DNA from: CAVPOO01 sp963707015
GTDB lineage: Bacteria > Pseudomonadota > Gammaproteobacteria > Thiohalobacterales > Thiohalobacteraceae
NCBI GenBank assembly: GCA_963707015.1
Contig: CAVPOO010000002.1
Span: 214,156-278,155, forward strand
Reading direction: 5' to 3'
Length of the DNA stretch: 64,000 nt
Every line of letters starts with the position of its first letter. The stretch's first letter is position 1. Position numbers and translations under genes: made by a program. A model generated the notes under the pieces. That model was not told the DNA's origin. It was given only the letters and a program-made list of their open reading frames with translations, and did no database searches. This document shows, piece by piece, positions 51,696-61,449 of the stretch.

Positions 51696-53630
51696 CTATC
51701 TCCTTACCGCCCCGAGTAATGACTCAAACAAGCTATCGGCAATCCGTATAACCTGCGCCATAGCCTGGTATTGCTGCTGAAACCGCAAGAGATTGGCTGC
51801 TTCCTCATCGAGGTTCACCCCAGATGCCGCCTCGCGCGATTCCCTCGCCTGGGCGAGCAACGCATGTTGCGCTTCACTATCAATCTCCGCTTGGCGAGTC
51901 TGCAGCCCGGTTTCCGCGATCAGTTTTGCGTATGCACCCTCGAAGCTGTTGCTGCCACCATCCAACACTGCTGCAGTCTGCAGTCCAGAGAGCAGCAAGG
52001 CATTAGTATTGTCGCCTGTCCCGTTGGAATTGTCGGAAAGTACAAACTGGTCGCCGTTCGCCGGCGTGCTGGAAACCGAAAAGGTAACGCCGGCAATGGT
52101 ATACGTTGCTCCAGTGTCAGTCACTGGATCGTAGCTGATTGTCCCGGATGCATCACCCGTGTAATCGAAACGCAGATTTGCGGCATCGTAGGTCAGTGTA
52201 ATACCCGCACTCAGAGGGCCAAAGGTAGAATCAACGCCATTTAGCTTGACAGCCGCATTACCAGAATTCGTGGGGGCACCATTGGCGTTCGTCGCCTCGC
52301 TGATCCTGACGGGCGCAGCGGCAGCAATCTGCTGGGCATCCCCTATCAGTACGCCGAAACCGTTAGCAGCGGCGCGCGTCGGGCGAATCAACACGCGATC
52401 ATTCGCGACTGGCGCTCCACCCACTACAATGGACAAACCGTCAGCCTGGAAGGGATTTGCGGCTGTGCCCGCCCCTGACATGGGCACCGTTGAACCATCC
52501 GATACGCGTGTCAATGCATAATTGCTGCCGTCATAGCCGAGCACGTAGTCATCTACCTTCAAAGCAGCAAAGTTCGCTGTATCGTAGGCGACGCTGACAG
52601 TCCCGCTACCAGAATTATTATTACTGGGAAAAACCTGCGACGCTCCGACAGCAAAAAAAGCATTCCCCGGATTGCCATTGAGATCCATGCCCAGTGCATG
52701 CTGGGCATTGAACTCGGAAGCCATTGCGATGCCAATCCGGCCCAGGCTGTTTTGGGCGGAGTCGAGAACACCTGCGCGAAACTCCATCAGGCCTCCCAGT
52801 TGTCCTCCGCTGATGGAATCGGTCACAACCGCGGAGCTGGTGCCAACCTGGAATACGATCTCCATCTGGGAAGCGTCGAATTCGTTGCCACTGACCGTCA
52901 GGGTCGCGGCTCTGGATCCCGTGACTAGCGCCTGACCATTGCCAATGGACACATTCACGGAACCATCATCCTGCTCGAAAGCACGGATAGAAACCAGCTC
53001 AGACAGTTCCTGCAACATTTGATCACGCTTATCGAGGAGATCATTCGGGGGCTGACCACCCGCGTTACCCGTGGCCAGGACGATTTCCTGATTTATGGAT
53101 GCAATCGATTCCGCGAGGCTGCTCATCTGTGATGTCATACCGGTCACCTGCCGGTCAATCTCAGAGCGCAGCGTATCCAGCTGATTGTTCAGGTACTGAA
53201 ACCGCGTCTCAAGCGACTCCGCCTCGGAGAGCATCACCTGGCGCGCAGGAATCGAGGTAGGATCATCTGCAACACCCTGCGCGGAATCAAAGAAATCCTG
53301 AAGACCTGCGTTCAACCCAGCCTGCGCGTTACCGAGCAGATTGGATACCCTGGTCGCGAAATCGTGATAGATATCGAGGCTGCTACTCGTTGACGTCGTG
53401 GATCTCACGCGATCGGTCAGAAATCCATCGTAGAGACGGCGTACCGTTTCCACCTGCACACCACTGCCAATAAATCCAGCTCCCGATAACTGGGGTATCT
53501 GGGTACCCAGCGCTACACGCTGCCGGGTATAGCCGGGCGTACTCGCGTTAGCAATGTTATGCCCCGTTGTATCCAGCGAGCGCTGGAAAGCAAGCAGGCC
53601 GGAGGTTGCAATGCCAAGCAAATCTGCCAC
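51696..53630 (-). CDS. flgK: Flagellar hook-associated protein FlgK (HAP1)
   Basis: The 644-residue junction protein has the N-terminal rod/hook motif (IATSGLLAFQRSLDTTGHNI, ANASTPGYTRQRVAL) and the C-terminal signature EEAANLLRFQQQYQAMAQVI. The middle is long and Gly/Ala/Thr-rich. It follows flgJ by two bases. Confidence 0.95.
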   Translation of the reverse strand: MADLLGIATSGLLAFQRSLDTTGHNIANASTPGYTRQRVALGTQIPQLSGAGFIGSGVQVETVRRLYDGFLTDRVRSTTSTSSSLDIYHDFATRVSNLLGNAQAGLNAGLQDFFDSAQGVADDPTSIPARQVMLSEAESLETRFQYLNNQLDTLRSEIDRQVTGMTSQMSSLAESIASINQEIVLATGNAGGQPPNDLLDKRDQMLQELSELVSIRAFEQDDGSVNVSIGNGQALVTGSRAATLTVSGNEFDASQMEIVFQVGTSSAVVTDSISGGQLGGLMEFRAGVLDSAQNSLGRIGIAMASEFNAQHALGMDLNGNPGNAFFAVGASQVFPSNNNSGSGTVSVAYDTANFAALKVDDYVLGYDGSNYALTRVSDGSTVPMSGAGTAANPFQADGLSIVVGGAPVANDRVLIRPTRAAANGFGVLIGDAQQIAAAAPVRISEATNANGAPTNSGNAAVKLNGVDSTFGPLSAGITLTYDAANLRFDYTGDASGTISYDPVTDTGATYTIAGVTFSVSSTPANGDQFVLSDNSNGTGDNTNALLLSGLQTAAVLDGGSNSFEGAYAKLIAETGLQTRQAEIDSEAQHALLAQARESREAASGVNLDEEAANLLRFQQQYQAMAQVIRIADSLFESLLGAVRR

Positions 53631-53632
53631 GG

Positions 53633-54661
53633 CTAAGTGTCCCCACCCTGTAGCAGTCGGCCGTCGTTTTCAAGTTTCGCTGCGCTGGATTGCATGGCTG
53701 CATTCTCCTCATTCAGGATAACGGCGTTCGCCGCGCTATCCTTGACTGCATCGACAGCCCGCCGGAGCTGGCCACCGTTCAATATGCCGATAATCTTTGC
53801 AGCATAATCCGGATCTGTCGCATACCCCGACTGCTGCAAAGCTTCAGCATAGGCTTGCGCATCATGTGGCTTTTTCAACATGCTGATGTAACGCGGATTT
53901 TCCTTCAGAAATTCTACGTAATTCTGAAAGCTTGCCGCAGGCGAGTCGTAGGCACGAAAGCGGGCCTGCTGCCTGTGCATGACACCCTGGTCGAATTCTA
54001 TCGTGCTGACCACCGCATGCTGGCCAGTCCATTGCGGGTCCGCCTTAATGCCGAACAGGTTGTGGCTGCTGCTGCCGTTGGCCCGCGAAATCACATGTTG
54101 TCCCCAGCCTGTTTCCAGCGCCGCCTGCGCGAGAAGCACTTCCGGTTCTGTTGCCAGGGCCTTGGCTGCCTGCTCGGCATGCGGCCACAAGTCGGCAACG
54201 AACTGTTGTTGCGTTGCCGGCCTCCAGTCAGCCAACCTCTGCAGAGAGCTGGGATCCGCTGATTCAGGAACCGGCACCGGGATCGGTGGCTGCCCTGGCT
54301 GCGTCCTTAGCGGAACAGCCGTTGGCGGGCTACGATTTACAAAGGAATCCACGTCGCCGCCCAACTGCCGCACCAGCATATCCGCCAGACCCAAGCCACG
54401 CCCCTTGGTCAGTTCCAGTGCCATTTGCTGGTCGAACATGCTCTGGTATTGCTCGCTCTGATCATTGTCCAGCATCCCGTTGGCCAGACTGGCGTCACGC
54501 ATGCTCTGCAGCATCATACTGACGAACAACGCCTCGAATTGCTGCGCAACCTCGCGCAGCGTTCCGGACATGTCCTCACTACTGTCAACATTCGCACGCC
54601 GCCGAAGTTCCGCGAGTCCGCGGAAGTCGGTGTAGACGCTTGGATCAACTGGGATGGTCAT
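53633..54661 (-). CDS. flgJ: Flagellar rod-cap and peptidoglycan hydrolase FlgJ
   Basis: This 342-residue two-domain FlgJ has an N-terminal rod-cap domain (about 30-105: EVAQQFEALFVSMMLQSMRD, then SMFDQQMALELTKGRGLGLA) and a C-terminal glucosaminidase domain (about 150-300) with catalytic-type Glu in AQAALETGWGQH and the segment NGSSSHNLFGIKAD. It opens peptidoglycan for the rod. A 97-base gap separates it from flgI. Confidence 0.95.
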   Translation of the reverse strand: MTIPVDPSVYTDFRGLAELRRRANVDSSEDMSGTLREVAQQFEALFVSMMLQSMRDASLANGMLDNDQSEQYQSMFDQQMALELTKGRGLGLADMLVRQLGGDVDSFVNRSPPTAVPLRTQPGQPPIPVPVPESADPSSLQRLADWRPATQQQFVADLWPHAEQAAKALATEPEVLLAQAALETGWGQHVISRANGSSSHNLFGIKADPQWTGQHAVVSTIEFDQGVMHRQQARFRAYDSPAASFQNYVEFLKENPRYISMLKKPHDAQAYAEALQQSGYATDPDYAAKIIGILNGGQLRRAVDAVKDSAANAVILNEENAAMQSSAAKLENDGRLLQGGDT

Positions 54662-54758
54662 GGTGTACCAACACCCGGCGGCACCGATCTATCCACCTCG
54701 GGACCGTGTTAGGAGTAACTTTTCTGGACCCCTGTCGTTAGTGGGAAACCCCATTCCT

Positions 54759-55868
54759 TTACAGCACGATCAATTCTGCACGAAGAGCGCCTGCCTGTTT
54801 CAACGCCTCAAGTATCGCCACCAGATCACTGGGCGCCGCGCCCACCCGATTCACGGCGTTTACGATGTCCTGCAGCGTGATGCCGGGATCGAGCAGGAAT
54901 GCCCGGGCCCCTTCTTCATTGATGTCAACGGCACTGCGCTGCGTAACCTCGGTCGTGCCGACCCGCGAAAACGCGCCTGGCTGACTAACCTGTTGATCCT
55001 CAGTCACCGTGACCGTCAGGTTACCGTGCGCGACTGCTGCGGTCTTTACGCGCACGTGATTACCAATCACAACGGTACCAGTACGGGAGTTAACCACTAC
55101 GCGGGCGGCCACATCGCCGGGGTCCACCAAAATATTTTCAATGACCGATGCAAAAGCTACCCTTTCACTCGCCTCCGTTGGCGCACTGACGCGGATCGAT
55201 GAACCGTCGATCGGTTGTGCAGTATCGGGTCCTATGGTTCTGTTGATGGACGCCGCGAGTCGGCTGGCAGTCGTGAAGTCTGCCGTATGAAGGTTAAAAA
55301 CAAGGCTGTCTCCCAGAAGAAATGGATTCGTTATGGCGCGCTCTACCGTCGCGCCATTAGGAATACGACCCACGCTAGGTACGTTGACAGTCACTGTAGA
55401 GCCGTCTGCACCGCCTGCACTCAAACCTCCAACAATGAGATTTCCCTGCGCCATGGCATAGATCTGTCCATCGGCGCCCTTCAGCGGAGACATCAGGAGC
55501 GTGCCGCCCCGAAGGCTTTTCGCATTGCCAATCGACGCGACCGTTACGTCGATCATCTGCCCGGGTTTGAGAAAGGGCGAAATAGTGGCCGTTATGGAGA
55601 CCGCCGCAATGTTCTTGGGCTGAGGGGTAATGCCTGGAGGAATCGTGATGCCGAACTGGTTCAGCATGTTCTTCAGACTCTGAACCGTGTACTGCGTTTG
55701 CGTTACCTGGTCACCCGTTCCATCCAGGCCAACGACCAAACCGTAGCCGACAAGCTCGTTATTCCGGACCCCGGCAACACTTGCCAGATCCTTTATGCGC
55801 TCCGCTTCCGCCACTGCCGCCATCAGCGCCAAGGCCACCGCGAGCAACCATCGGGTGCAATGCTGCAT
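54759..55868 (-). CDS. flgI: Flagellar P-ring protein FlgI
   Basis: ATG 55868, with a GGAG site, gives 369 residues starting with a signal peptide (LLAVALALMAAVAEA). Signature RIKDLASVAGVRNNELVGYG, then GLVVGLDGTGDQVTQTQYTV, and a C-terminal DIVNAVNRVGAAPSDLVAIL are typical. It forms the periplasmic P ring around the rod, so the envelope is Gram-negative. It follows flgH. Confidence 0.95.
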   Translation of the reverse strand: MQHCTRWLLAVALALMAAVAEAERIKDLASVAGVRNNELVGYGLVVGLDGTGDQVTQTQYTVQSLKNMLNQFGITIPPGITPQPKNIAAVSITATISPFLKPGQMIDVTVASIGNAKSLRGGTLLMSPLKGADGQIYAMAQGNLIVGGLSAGGADGSTVTVNVPSVGRIPNGATVERAITNPFLLGDSLVFNLHTADFTTASRLAASINRTIGPDTAQPIDGSSIRVSAPTEASERVAFASVIENILVDPGDVAARVVVNSRTGTVVIGNHVRVKTAAVAHGNLTVTVTEDQQVSQPGAFSRVGTTEVTQRSAVDINEEGARAFLLDPGITLQDIVNAVNRVGAAPSDLVAILEALKQAGALRAELIVL

Positions 55869-55893
55869 ACTCGTCACTCCGTCTTGCCTGCCA

Positions 55894-56625
55894 TCAGAAC
55901 GGCCAATAAGGACTGTTAAAGACGCGGGTCAGCCATCCCATGCGGTTGGCATCATTCAGGACTCCCTCGCCACTGTAGGCGATACGGGCGTCTGCAATCT
56001 TTGATGAAGCAATCACGTTATTGCTGGCAATATCCACCGGCCGAACGATGCCGGAAAGCTGCACGTATTCATCACCCTGGTTGAGAGTCAGCCGCTTTTC
56101 CCCGCTCACAAACAGGTAACCGTTTGGATAGACCTGTATCACGGTGACGGCAATGTTTCCCGACAGGCTGTTGCTCTGGCTGCTGCCGGCATCGGAGTCG
56201 AAGTTCACACTCGAATCAAAATCGTTATCCAGCGTGTTGTTGTTGTTGCTGGCGAGCGGTATCAGACCCGGTACGTTGAACTGCGGGAAGCTTCCGAGAA
56301 ACTCGGTCACATTGGTATTAACCTCTGATCCCTTGTCTGTGTTGGTCTTGGCGTTCTTCGTCGCCGCAGTCTTTTCATCGAAGGTAACAATGAGAATGTC
56401 GCCAACCCGCCGTGCCTTGATGTCCTCGAACAGCCGTTGTTCATAACCGGACTGATAAATGGCGCCCGTTGTCTGCGGAGGCGGCGACAGGTCGGGTGGT
56501 ATGACAGGTCGATAATCCACAGTCTTCTGAGGCACCACTGAACAACCCACCGCCCCGGCGCCAACCATCACCATGAATAACAGTCGCGTAATGAAAGCGC
56601 TCGAGATGTATTTCATAGCAGTCAT
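55894..56625 (-). CDS. flgH: Flagellar L-ring lipoprotein FlgH
   Basis: ATG 56625 has an AGAGGAG site and gives 243 residues. The lipobox is in MVGAGAVGCSVVP, with Cys as the lipidated residue near 28. FlgH motifs include YEQRLFEDIKARRVGDILIV, then TFDEKTAATKNAKT and SGIVRPVDIASNNVIASSKI. The L ring sits in the outer membrane. Confidence 0.95.
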   Translation of the reverse strand: MTAMKYISSAFITRLLFMVMVGAGAVGCSVVPQKTVDYRPVIPPDLSPPPQTTGAIYQSGYEQRLFEDIKARRVGDILIVTFDEKTAATKNAKTNTDKGSEVNTNVTEFLGSFPQFNVPGLIPLASNNNNTLDNDFDSSVNFDSDAGSSQSNSLSGNIAVTVIQVYPNGYLFVSGEKRLTLNQGDEYVQLSGIVRPVDIASNNVIASSKIADARIAYSGEGVLNDANRMGWLTRVFNSPYWPF

Positions 56626-56649
56626 TTCAGCTCTCCTCTGGATCTGCAA

Positions 56650-57435
56650 TTAGAGCTGGTTCAGCACGAACTGCAGCATCTGATCAGAGGTCTCGATGGC
56701 TTTGGAGTTCATCTCGTAGGCTCGCTGGGTCTCAATCATATTGACCAGTTCCGTCACTACGTTCACGTTGGAAGTTTCCAGCGAACCCTGAACAAGCACG
56801 CCGATCCCGTTATCGCCGGGGTTTCCGGTTTGCGGCGACCCGCTCGCAGCAGACTCGACATAGAGATTATCTCCCATTGGCTGCAAACCCGTGGAATTGA
56901 TGAAATCTGCAAGCTGCAGCGTGCCAACCTGGGTTGGCTGCGTCTGCCCGGCCAGTTGCACTGATACCACCCCATCGGACGCAATAGTGATATTCTGTGC
57001 GCCATCCGGAATGGTAATGGACGGCTGCACCAGATAGCCCTTGGCAGTAACCAGCTGCCCCGATGAATCCTTCTGCAGGGCGCCGTTACGCGTGTAACCA
57101 AGCGAGCCATCAGGCATCAATATCTGCAGGAAGCCGCGCCCCTGGATGGCGACATCCAGCGAATTCTCCGTGTGGATCAGGTTACCCTGACTATGGAGCT
57201 TTTCAGTTGCCACCAGGCGTGTCCCCGTGCCCAGATTGATGCCGGAAGGTAGGGTGGTGTCCTGGGATGACTGGGCACCTACCTGCTGGACGTTCTGGTA
57301 AAGCAGGTCGGCAAACACGGTACGGTCGCGTTTAAAGCCAACCGTATTCACGTTCGCGAGGTTATTGGCGATCACGCTCATGCGCGTATGCTGCGCATCA
57401 AGCCCTGTCATGGCAACGTAGAGTGGCTCGCTCAT
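56650..57435 (-). CDS. flgG: Flagellar distal rod protein FlgG
   Basis: The 261-residue rod protein has MTGLDAQHTRMSVIANNLAN and the distal-rod features GRGFLQILMPDGSLGYTRNG, ending in VVTELVNMIETQRAYEMNSK, then AIETSDQMLQFVLNQL. It is full length and between flgF and flgH. Confidence 0.96.
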   Translation of the reverse strand: MSEPLYVAMTGLDAQHTRMSVIANNLANVNTVGFKRDRTVFADLLYQNVQQVGAQSSQDTTLPSGINLGTGTRLVATEKLHSQGNLIHTENSLDVAIQGRGFLQILMPDGSLGYTRNGALQKDSSGQLVTAKGYLVQPSITIPDGAQNITIASDGVVSVQLAGQTQPTQVGTLQLADFINSTGLQPMGDNLYVESAASGSPQTGNPGDNGIGVLVQGSLETSNVNVVTELVNMIETQRAYEMNSKAIETSDQMLQFVLNQL

Positions 57436-57461
57436 CTGGTTAACCCCTTCGGTTCATGTGT

Positions 57462-58202
57462 TCAGGAAACATTCATTATTCGTGCCGATGCCGTATCGTT
57501 CTCGCGGGCGGTATCAAGCAGTTTGATATGGGCTTCAAACTTTCTGGCCAGTTCAATCATGGTGACCATCGCGCGCACAAGATTGACGTTGCTGGACTCC
57601 AGCGCCCCGCTTACCAGGCGCACATCGCTTGCCGCCTCCGGGATCGACCCGTCTTGCATCCGTAACAGGCCATCGACGCCCTTGGTCAACATGCCCGGAT
57701 CGGGATTGACCAGCTTGATACGGCCGATTGCTGCAAGCGTGGAAGGATTCTGACCCAGAGGCAGGAGAGAGACAGTGCCGTCGTCCCCGATCTCGATCTT
57801 TTCAGAATCAGGCACAATGATCGGACCACCATCACCCATCACGGGATATCCCGCGCCGGTCTCGAGCAGACCGGATGGCGAGATGCGCAGGTCACCCGCC
57901 CGTGTGTAGGCCTCCGTGCCGTCCGGCGCCTGAACCGCAATCCAACCCTCACCACTCACCGCGACATCGAGTTCACGGCCGGTGCTTTGAAGCGAGCCCT
58001 TACTGGAATCGACGCCGATGCCCTGGATCGAAGAGAAGACTCGGCTCGGGTACCCGTGACCGTACACGGGCATGCTTCGCATTGCCGCCAGATCCGCCTG
58101 AAAGCCGCTGGTGCTGCCGTTTGCGATGTTTTGCGTGTTGACTGCCTGGGCAGTCATGATCTGGCGCGCGCCGCTGGCGGCGATATACAGCATCTTATCC
58201 AT
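57462..58202 (-). CDS. flgF: Flagellar proximal rod protein FlgF
   Basis: The 246-residue protein has IAASGARQIMTAQAVNTQNI at the N-terminus, GEGWIAVQAPDGTEAYTRAG in the middle, and a C-terminal VRAMVTMIELARKFEAHIKL. It belongs to the same structural family as FlgE and FlgG, between flgE and flgG. Confidence 0.95.
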   Translation of the reverse strand: MDKMLYIAASGARQIMTAQAVNTQNIANGSTSGFQADLAAMRSMPVYGHGYPSRVFSSIQGIGVDSSKGSLQSTGRELDVAVSGEGWIAVQAPDGTEAYTRAGDLRISPSGLLETGAGYPVMGDGGPIIVPDSEKIEIGDDGTVSLLPLGQNPSTLAAIGRIKLVNPDPGMLTKGVDGLLRMQDGSIPEAASDVRLVSGALESSNVNLVRAMVTMIELARKFEAHIKLLDTARENDTASARIMNVS

Positions 58203-58218
58203 CGACTTGACCCCCGCC

Positions 58219-59484
58219 TTATCGGATATTGATAATGGTTTGCGTGATCGTGTCGGCCGTACTGATGACCTGCGAGTTAGCCTGGAAGTTTCTCTGTGCA
58301 GTGATGAGGTTTACGAGCTGCTCCGCAATATCCACATTGGAGGCCTCAAGTGCGCCCGACTGCAGGAGACCAAAGCTGGAGGTGCCGGCCTCGCCTATGA
58401 GCACATCACCCGACGCGAAGGTCTCTGACCAGGAGGTATCCCCCAATTGCCGTAGACCCTGCACATTCGGAAAGTTGGCCAATGCAACCTTGCCGAGCGG
58501 AATCGACTGGCCGTTGGTAAAGCGCGCTGATACCACACCGGTCTCACCGATATCGAGGCCAGTGATACGTCCCGCGGCGAATCCGTCCTGTGACAAGGCA
58601 TTAACACCATAGGGTGCACCAAACTGGGTCAATGAGGAATAATTCACGGCCGGCGCCAGCGCTGTCGAACCATTAGTCATGGGCAATGGGTCATAGCTGA
58701 CCACGCCATTGACACCGGTCGAAGCGGCCGTGTCGATTGAACCATCCGAGTTAAATGCCATTGTTGCGAACGCATTGCCGCCACCCTGTGTGACGTTCTG
58801 CATAGCTGTCCCGTCGTCGGCATACAGCCAGGTATACCAGGTATTGGTGGCGGCCCCGTCCTTAAGGAAATACTGAGTCGCCGTATGTTCGGCACCGAGT
58901 GAGTCATACATGACATAGGACGTGGCAAAGTTATAGGTAGTTGGATTATTGGGATCAAAGGTCGCCGGCGTTCCGACACTGACGTCAGAAGCATCCAGGT
59001 TGACCGCAAAGTCCACGTTGCCGGTAGCTTGTGGCGCACCGGAAGTGAGCGAAATCTGCAGATTACCCAGGGAACCCGTGTTGAAGCCCGAGCCACCTGC
59101 TATGGGCGCGAACACCTGCAGGTTCTGATTCGCATTGTTGACGACAAAGCCGTTGCGATCGATGCTGAACCCGCCGGCGCGCGTATAGACCCGGGAGCCG
59201 TTGTCGTCCAGCACGAAGAACCCCTCGCCGTTGATCGCCAAGTCCAGGTTGTTCGAGGTAAATTCAATGTTCCCCTGCGAAAACTCCTGACCTACCCGTG
59301 ACAGACGCACGCCGCCGCCGGTGGCCGTCGAACTCACTCCACCGAGTGACACGGCAAAGACGTCGGCAAATTCTGCCCGTGAAGATTTGAAACCCGTGGT
59401 ACTGGCATTGGCGATATTGTTACCCGTCACCTTGAGGTCCGAAGACGCGGCGTTTAGTCCACTGAGTGCGATACGGAACGGCAT
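58219..59484 (-). CDS. flgE: Flagellar hook protein FlgE
   Basis: The 421-residue hook protein begins MPFRIALSGLNAASSDLKVT followed by GNNIANASTTGFKSSRAEF. Hook-domain and D2 sequence follows, and the C-terminus is EQLVNLITAQRNFQANSQVI. It follows flgD and is of normal length. Confidence 0.95.
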   Translation of the reverse strand: MPFRIALSGLNAASSDLKVTGNNIANASTTGFKSSRAEFADVFAVSLGGVSSTATGGGVRLSRVGQEFSQGNIEFTSNNLDLAINGEGFFVLDDNGSRVYTRAGGFSIDRNGFVVNNANQNLQVFAPIAGGSGFNTGSLGNLQISLTSGAPQATGNVDFAVNLDASDVSVGTPATFDPNNPTTYNFATSYVMYDSLGAEHTATQYFLKDGAATNTWYTWLYADDGTAMQNVTQGGGNAFATMAFNSDGSIDTAASTGVNGVVSYDPLPMTNGSTALAPAVNYSSLTQFGAPYGVNALSQDGFAAGRITGLDIGETGVVSARFTNGQSIPLGKVALANFPNVQGLRQLGDTSWSETFASGDVLIGEAGTSSFGLLQSGALEASNVDIAEQLVNLITAQRNFQANSQVISTADTITQTIINIR

Positions 59485-59499
59485 GGTTTGTCCCCCTGC

Positions 59500-60183
59500 T
59501 TACATGATCTGTCGAATTTCAGAGAAGTCGAGCGGTCCTATCCCTTCAAGGTCGAGCACCAGGCCGCCACCCTGGCCGAGTGTTACTGCTGATACACGGT
59601 TTTCAAGCAGAGTCTCAACGGCTTCATTCTGACCACCGACCTCGGCCTCGGCGCTCAGAAAATAGCTTCCTGGCACTGCAAACTGTCCGTCATCTCGCAG
59701 GCCGTCCCACTGGAAAGGAACCGGACCGCCTGCCTGGCTTCCCAGGTCCATGCGGCGGACAAGCTGACCGGTGGAATCGAACACCTTGAGTGAGACCAGT
59801 GGACTCGAGGTCGGCAGTTCGACGACGCCGCGGATGCTCCCGCCCTGTGCGAGTGGCGCCGTCCCGGTCGATGCAAGCACGGAGTGGCCAACCAGGCTGG
59901 ATGCTTGCAGTGCCTGATTGGAGACCAGTGACGAGGCGAGCTCCTTGAAGGAGTTTTGCAGATCCTCGATACCGGAGACAGTTCCAAACTGGGCAATCTG
60001 CCCCAGGAAGTCGCCGTTTTCCATGGGCTTCATGGGATCCTGGTTACGCAACTGAGCAACCATCAGCTCCAGAAATGCGTCCTGCCCCAGCCGGTCCTTT
60101 GACTGGGCAACCGCATCCTGAAGCTGCTCAGTCGTCCTCAGACCAATTCCTTCGAGACCGGCACTTTCGAGTGGGTTAATCAT
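59500..60183 (-). CDS. flgD: Flagellar hook-cap protein FlgD
   Basis: The 227-residue hook scaffold contains LGQDAFLELMVAQLRNQDPM, then KPMENGDFLGQIAQFGTVSG, and the C-terminal FlgD Ig-like domain (KVFDSTGQLVRRMDLGSQAG, GPVPFQWDGLRDDG). The cap is lost when the hook is finished. Confidence 0.95.
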   Translation of the reverse strand: MINPLESAGLEGIGLRTTEQLQDAVAQSKDRLGQDAFLELMVAQLRNQDPMKPMENGDFLGQIAQFGTVSGIEDLQNSFKELASSLVSNQALQASSLVGHSVLASTGTAPLAQGGSIRGVVELPTSSPLVSLKVFDSTGQLVRRMDLGSQAGGPVPFQWDGLRDDGQFAVPGSYFLSAEAEVGGQNEAVETLLENRVSAVTLGQGGGLVLDLEGIGPLDFSEIRQIM

Positions 60184-60207
60184 CGTTCAATCTCCGTTCT
60201 ATGCTGC

Positions 60208-60627
60208 CTACTGGCCGAGCCTCAAGGTCGCGAGCAGCAACTGTTTGGATGTGTTCATCACTTCAACATTGTTCTGATAGGTTCGCGAGGCAGAGATCAT
60301 GTTCGTCATCTCGTCGACCATTTTCACATTGGGAAGAAAAACGTAGCCATCCTCATCGGCCGCAGGGTGCTCCGGTTCGTAACGTTTCTCCAGCGGCTCC
60401 TGACTCTCAATCACACCCAGGACACGCACGCCCACCGCCGACGGATCATTGCCACCATAGAGCCCTTTCATGACGGCGGAGAAGACCGGGTGACGCGCAC
60501 GGTAAGTATCGGTCTCAGTGCTGCCGACACTCTCCGCATTGGCAAGGTTGCTGGCCGTGGTGTTCAGCCGCACGCTCTGTGCACTCATGCCGGAACCTGC
60601 AATTTCGAAGACCTTGAACAGTGACAT
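60208..60627 (-). CDS. flgC: Flagellar proximal rod protein FlgC
   Basis: ATG 60627, with an AGGAG site, gives 139 residues. Motifs are FEIAGSGMSAQSVRLNTTAS followed by NLANAESVGSTETDTYRARH, and KMVDEMTNMISASRTYQNNV near the end. It follows flgB. Confidence 0.95.
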   Translation of the reverse strand: MSLFKVFEIAGSGMSAQSVRLNTTASNLANAESVGSTETDTYRARHPVFSAVMKGLYGGNDPSAVGVRVLGVIESQEPLEKRYEPEHPAADEDGYVFLPNVKMVDEMTNMISASRTYQNNVEVMNTSKQLLLATLRLGQ

Positions 60628-60630
60628 CAC

Positions 60631-61026
60631 TTATTCTCCTTTAATTGCGCCCATCAGGCCCTTGATACGACCGCTGAGAAATGAGAGCGTCGCCTGGTAG
60701 TTCACGGCGTTCTCGGCAAAGGCCGCCTGTTCCATCTGGGCATCGACGGTGTTGCCATCAATCGATGCCTGCAGTGGCTGACGGTACTTGAGAGAAGCGC
60801 CCTCCGGCAGATTGCCTGGACCGGACTGGTGCGCAGGATGAGTACGCATCAGAGCAAGCTGTTCCGAGCGGGCTTTGCCCATGGCCGCTTGAAAGTCAAT
60901 GTCGCGCGCCTTGTAACCAGGGGTGTCTTCGTTGGCGAGATTGGACGCCAGAATTTCGGTGCGACGCGAGCGCAGTGACAGCGCTTCGGGCAGGGGACCC
61001 AATACAGAATCGATGCTTAGCGGCAT
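60631..61026 (-). CDS. flgB: Flagellar proximal rod protein FlgB
   Basis: ATG 61026, with GAGG upstream, gives 131 residues, normal for FlgB; longer frames would lie across the promoter. The motif RTEILASNLANEDTPGYKAR is the rod-family signature. It is the first gene of the flgB-L run behind a sigma-54 promoter. Confidence 0.95.
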   Translation of the reverse strand: MPLSIDSVLGPLPEALSLRSRRTEILASNLANEDTPGYKARDIDFQAAMGKARSEQLALMRTHPAHQSGPGNLPEGASLKYRQPLQASIDGNTVDAQMEQAAFAENAVNYQATLSFLSGRIKGLMGAIKGE

Positions 61027-61063
61027 GACGACCTCGAGCTTAACGGCTGGTGTGGACAAGTCA

Positions 61064-61079
61064 GGCAATAGGCATGCCA
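61064..61079 (-). promoter_or_regulatory. Sigma-54 promoter of the flgB operon
   Basis: The minus strand reads TGGCATG-CCTA-TTGCC with GG-N10-GC spacing, one mismatch in the -24 element. Start near 61053, 27 bases before the flgB ATG. Confidence 0.8.
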
Positions 61080-61384
61080 AACACCCGTCGATGTTCCGTT
61101 TCAGCGGCAATCCAAGCGTGCCATCTGCACAACGTGCCGCGAAAAATCGAAATCATCCTGTTGATAGATAAAGATGATTCAACATTCGCACCAGTAACAG
61201 AATGACCGCCGCGACGAGCTGTCCCAAGGACTCGAGCAGACACCTGCTAGCCGTGACAACCGGGAGGCGGCAATCGCAACAGAGCCCGAGGCGGCAAGTT
61301 CACACCGCAGACCGGCAAACCCTGTCGACACACAACTGGCACAGCCCCTCGGCACTCACCAGCCAGGGGCATGCGGCGTGTTTC

Positions 61385-61400
61385 GGGCATGAGTTTTGCA
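61385..61400 (+). promoter_or_regulatory. Sigma-54 promoter of flgA
   Basis: GGGCATG-AGTT-TTGCA with GG-N10-GC spacing lies 50 bases before the flgA ATG, with a predicted start near 61412. It is divergent from the flgB promoter 306 bases away in the same 423-base spacer, which otherwise contains no gene. Confidence 0.75.
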
Positions 61401-61449
61401 GCGCAATCGACAATGTGAGAAGTTGATACCCAAGAGGACGACACGCGCA

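Noticed and set aside
61095..61115. TGGCACG followed by TTGC upstream of flgB
   Set aside because: The GG-to-GC distance is 12 instead of 10 bases, which sigma-54 does not tolerate well. A correctly spaced site lies closer to flgB.
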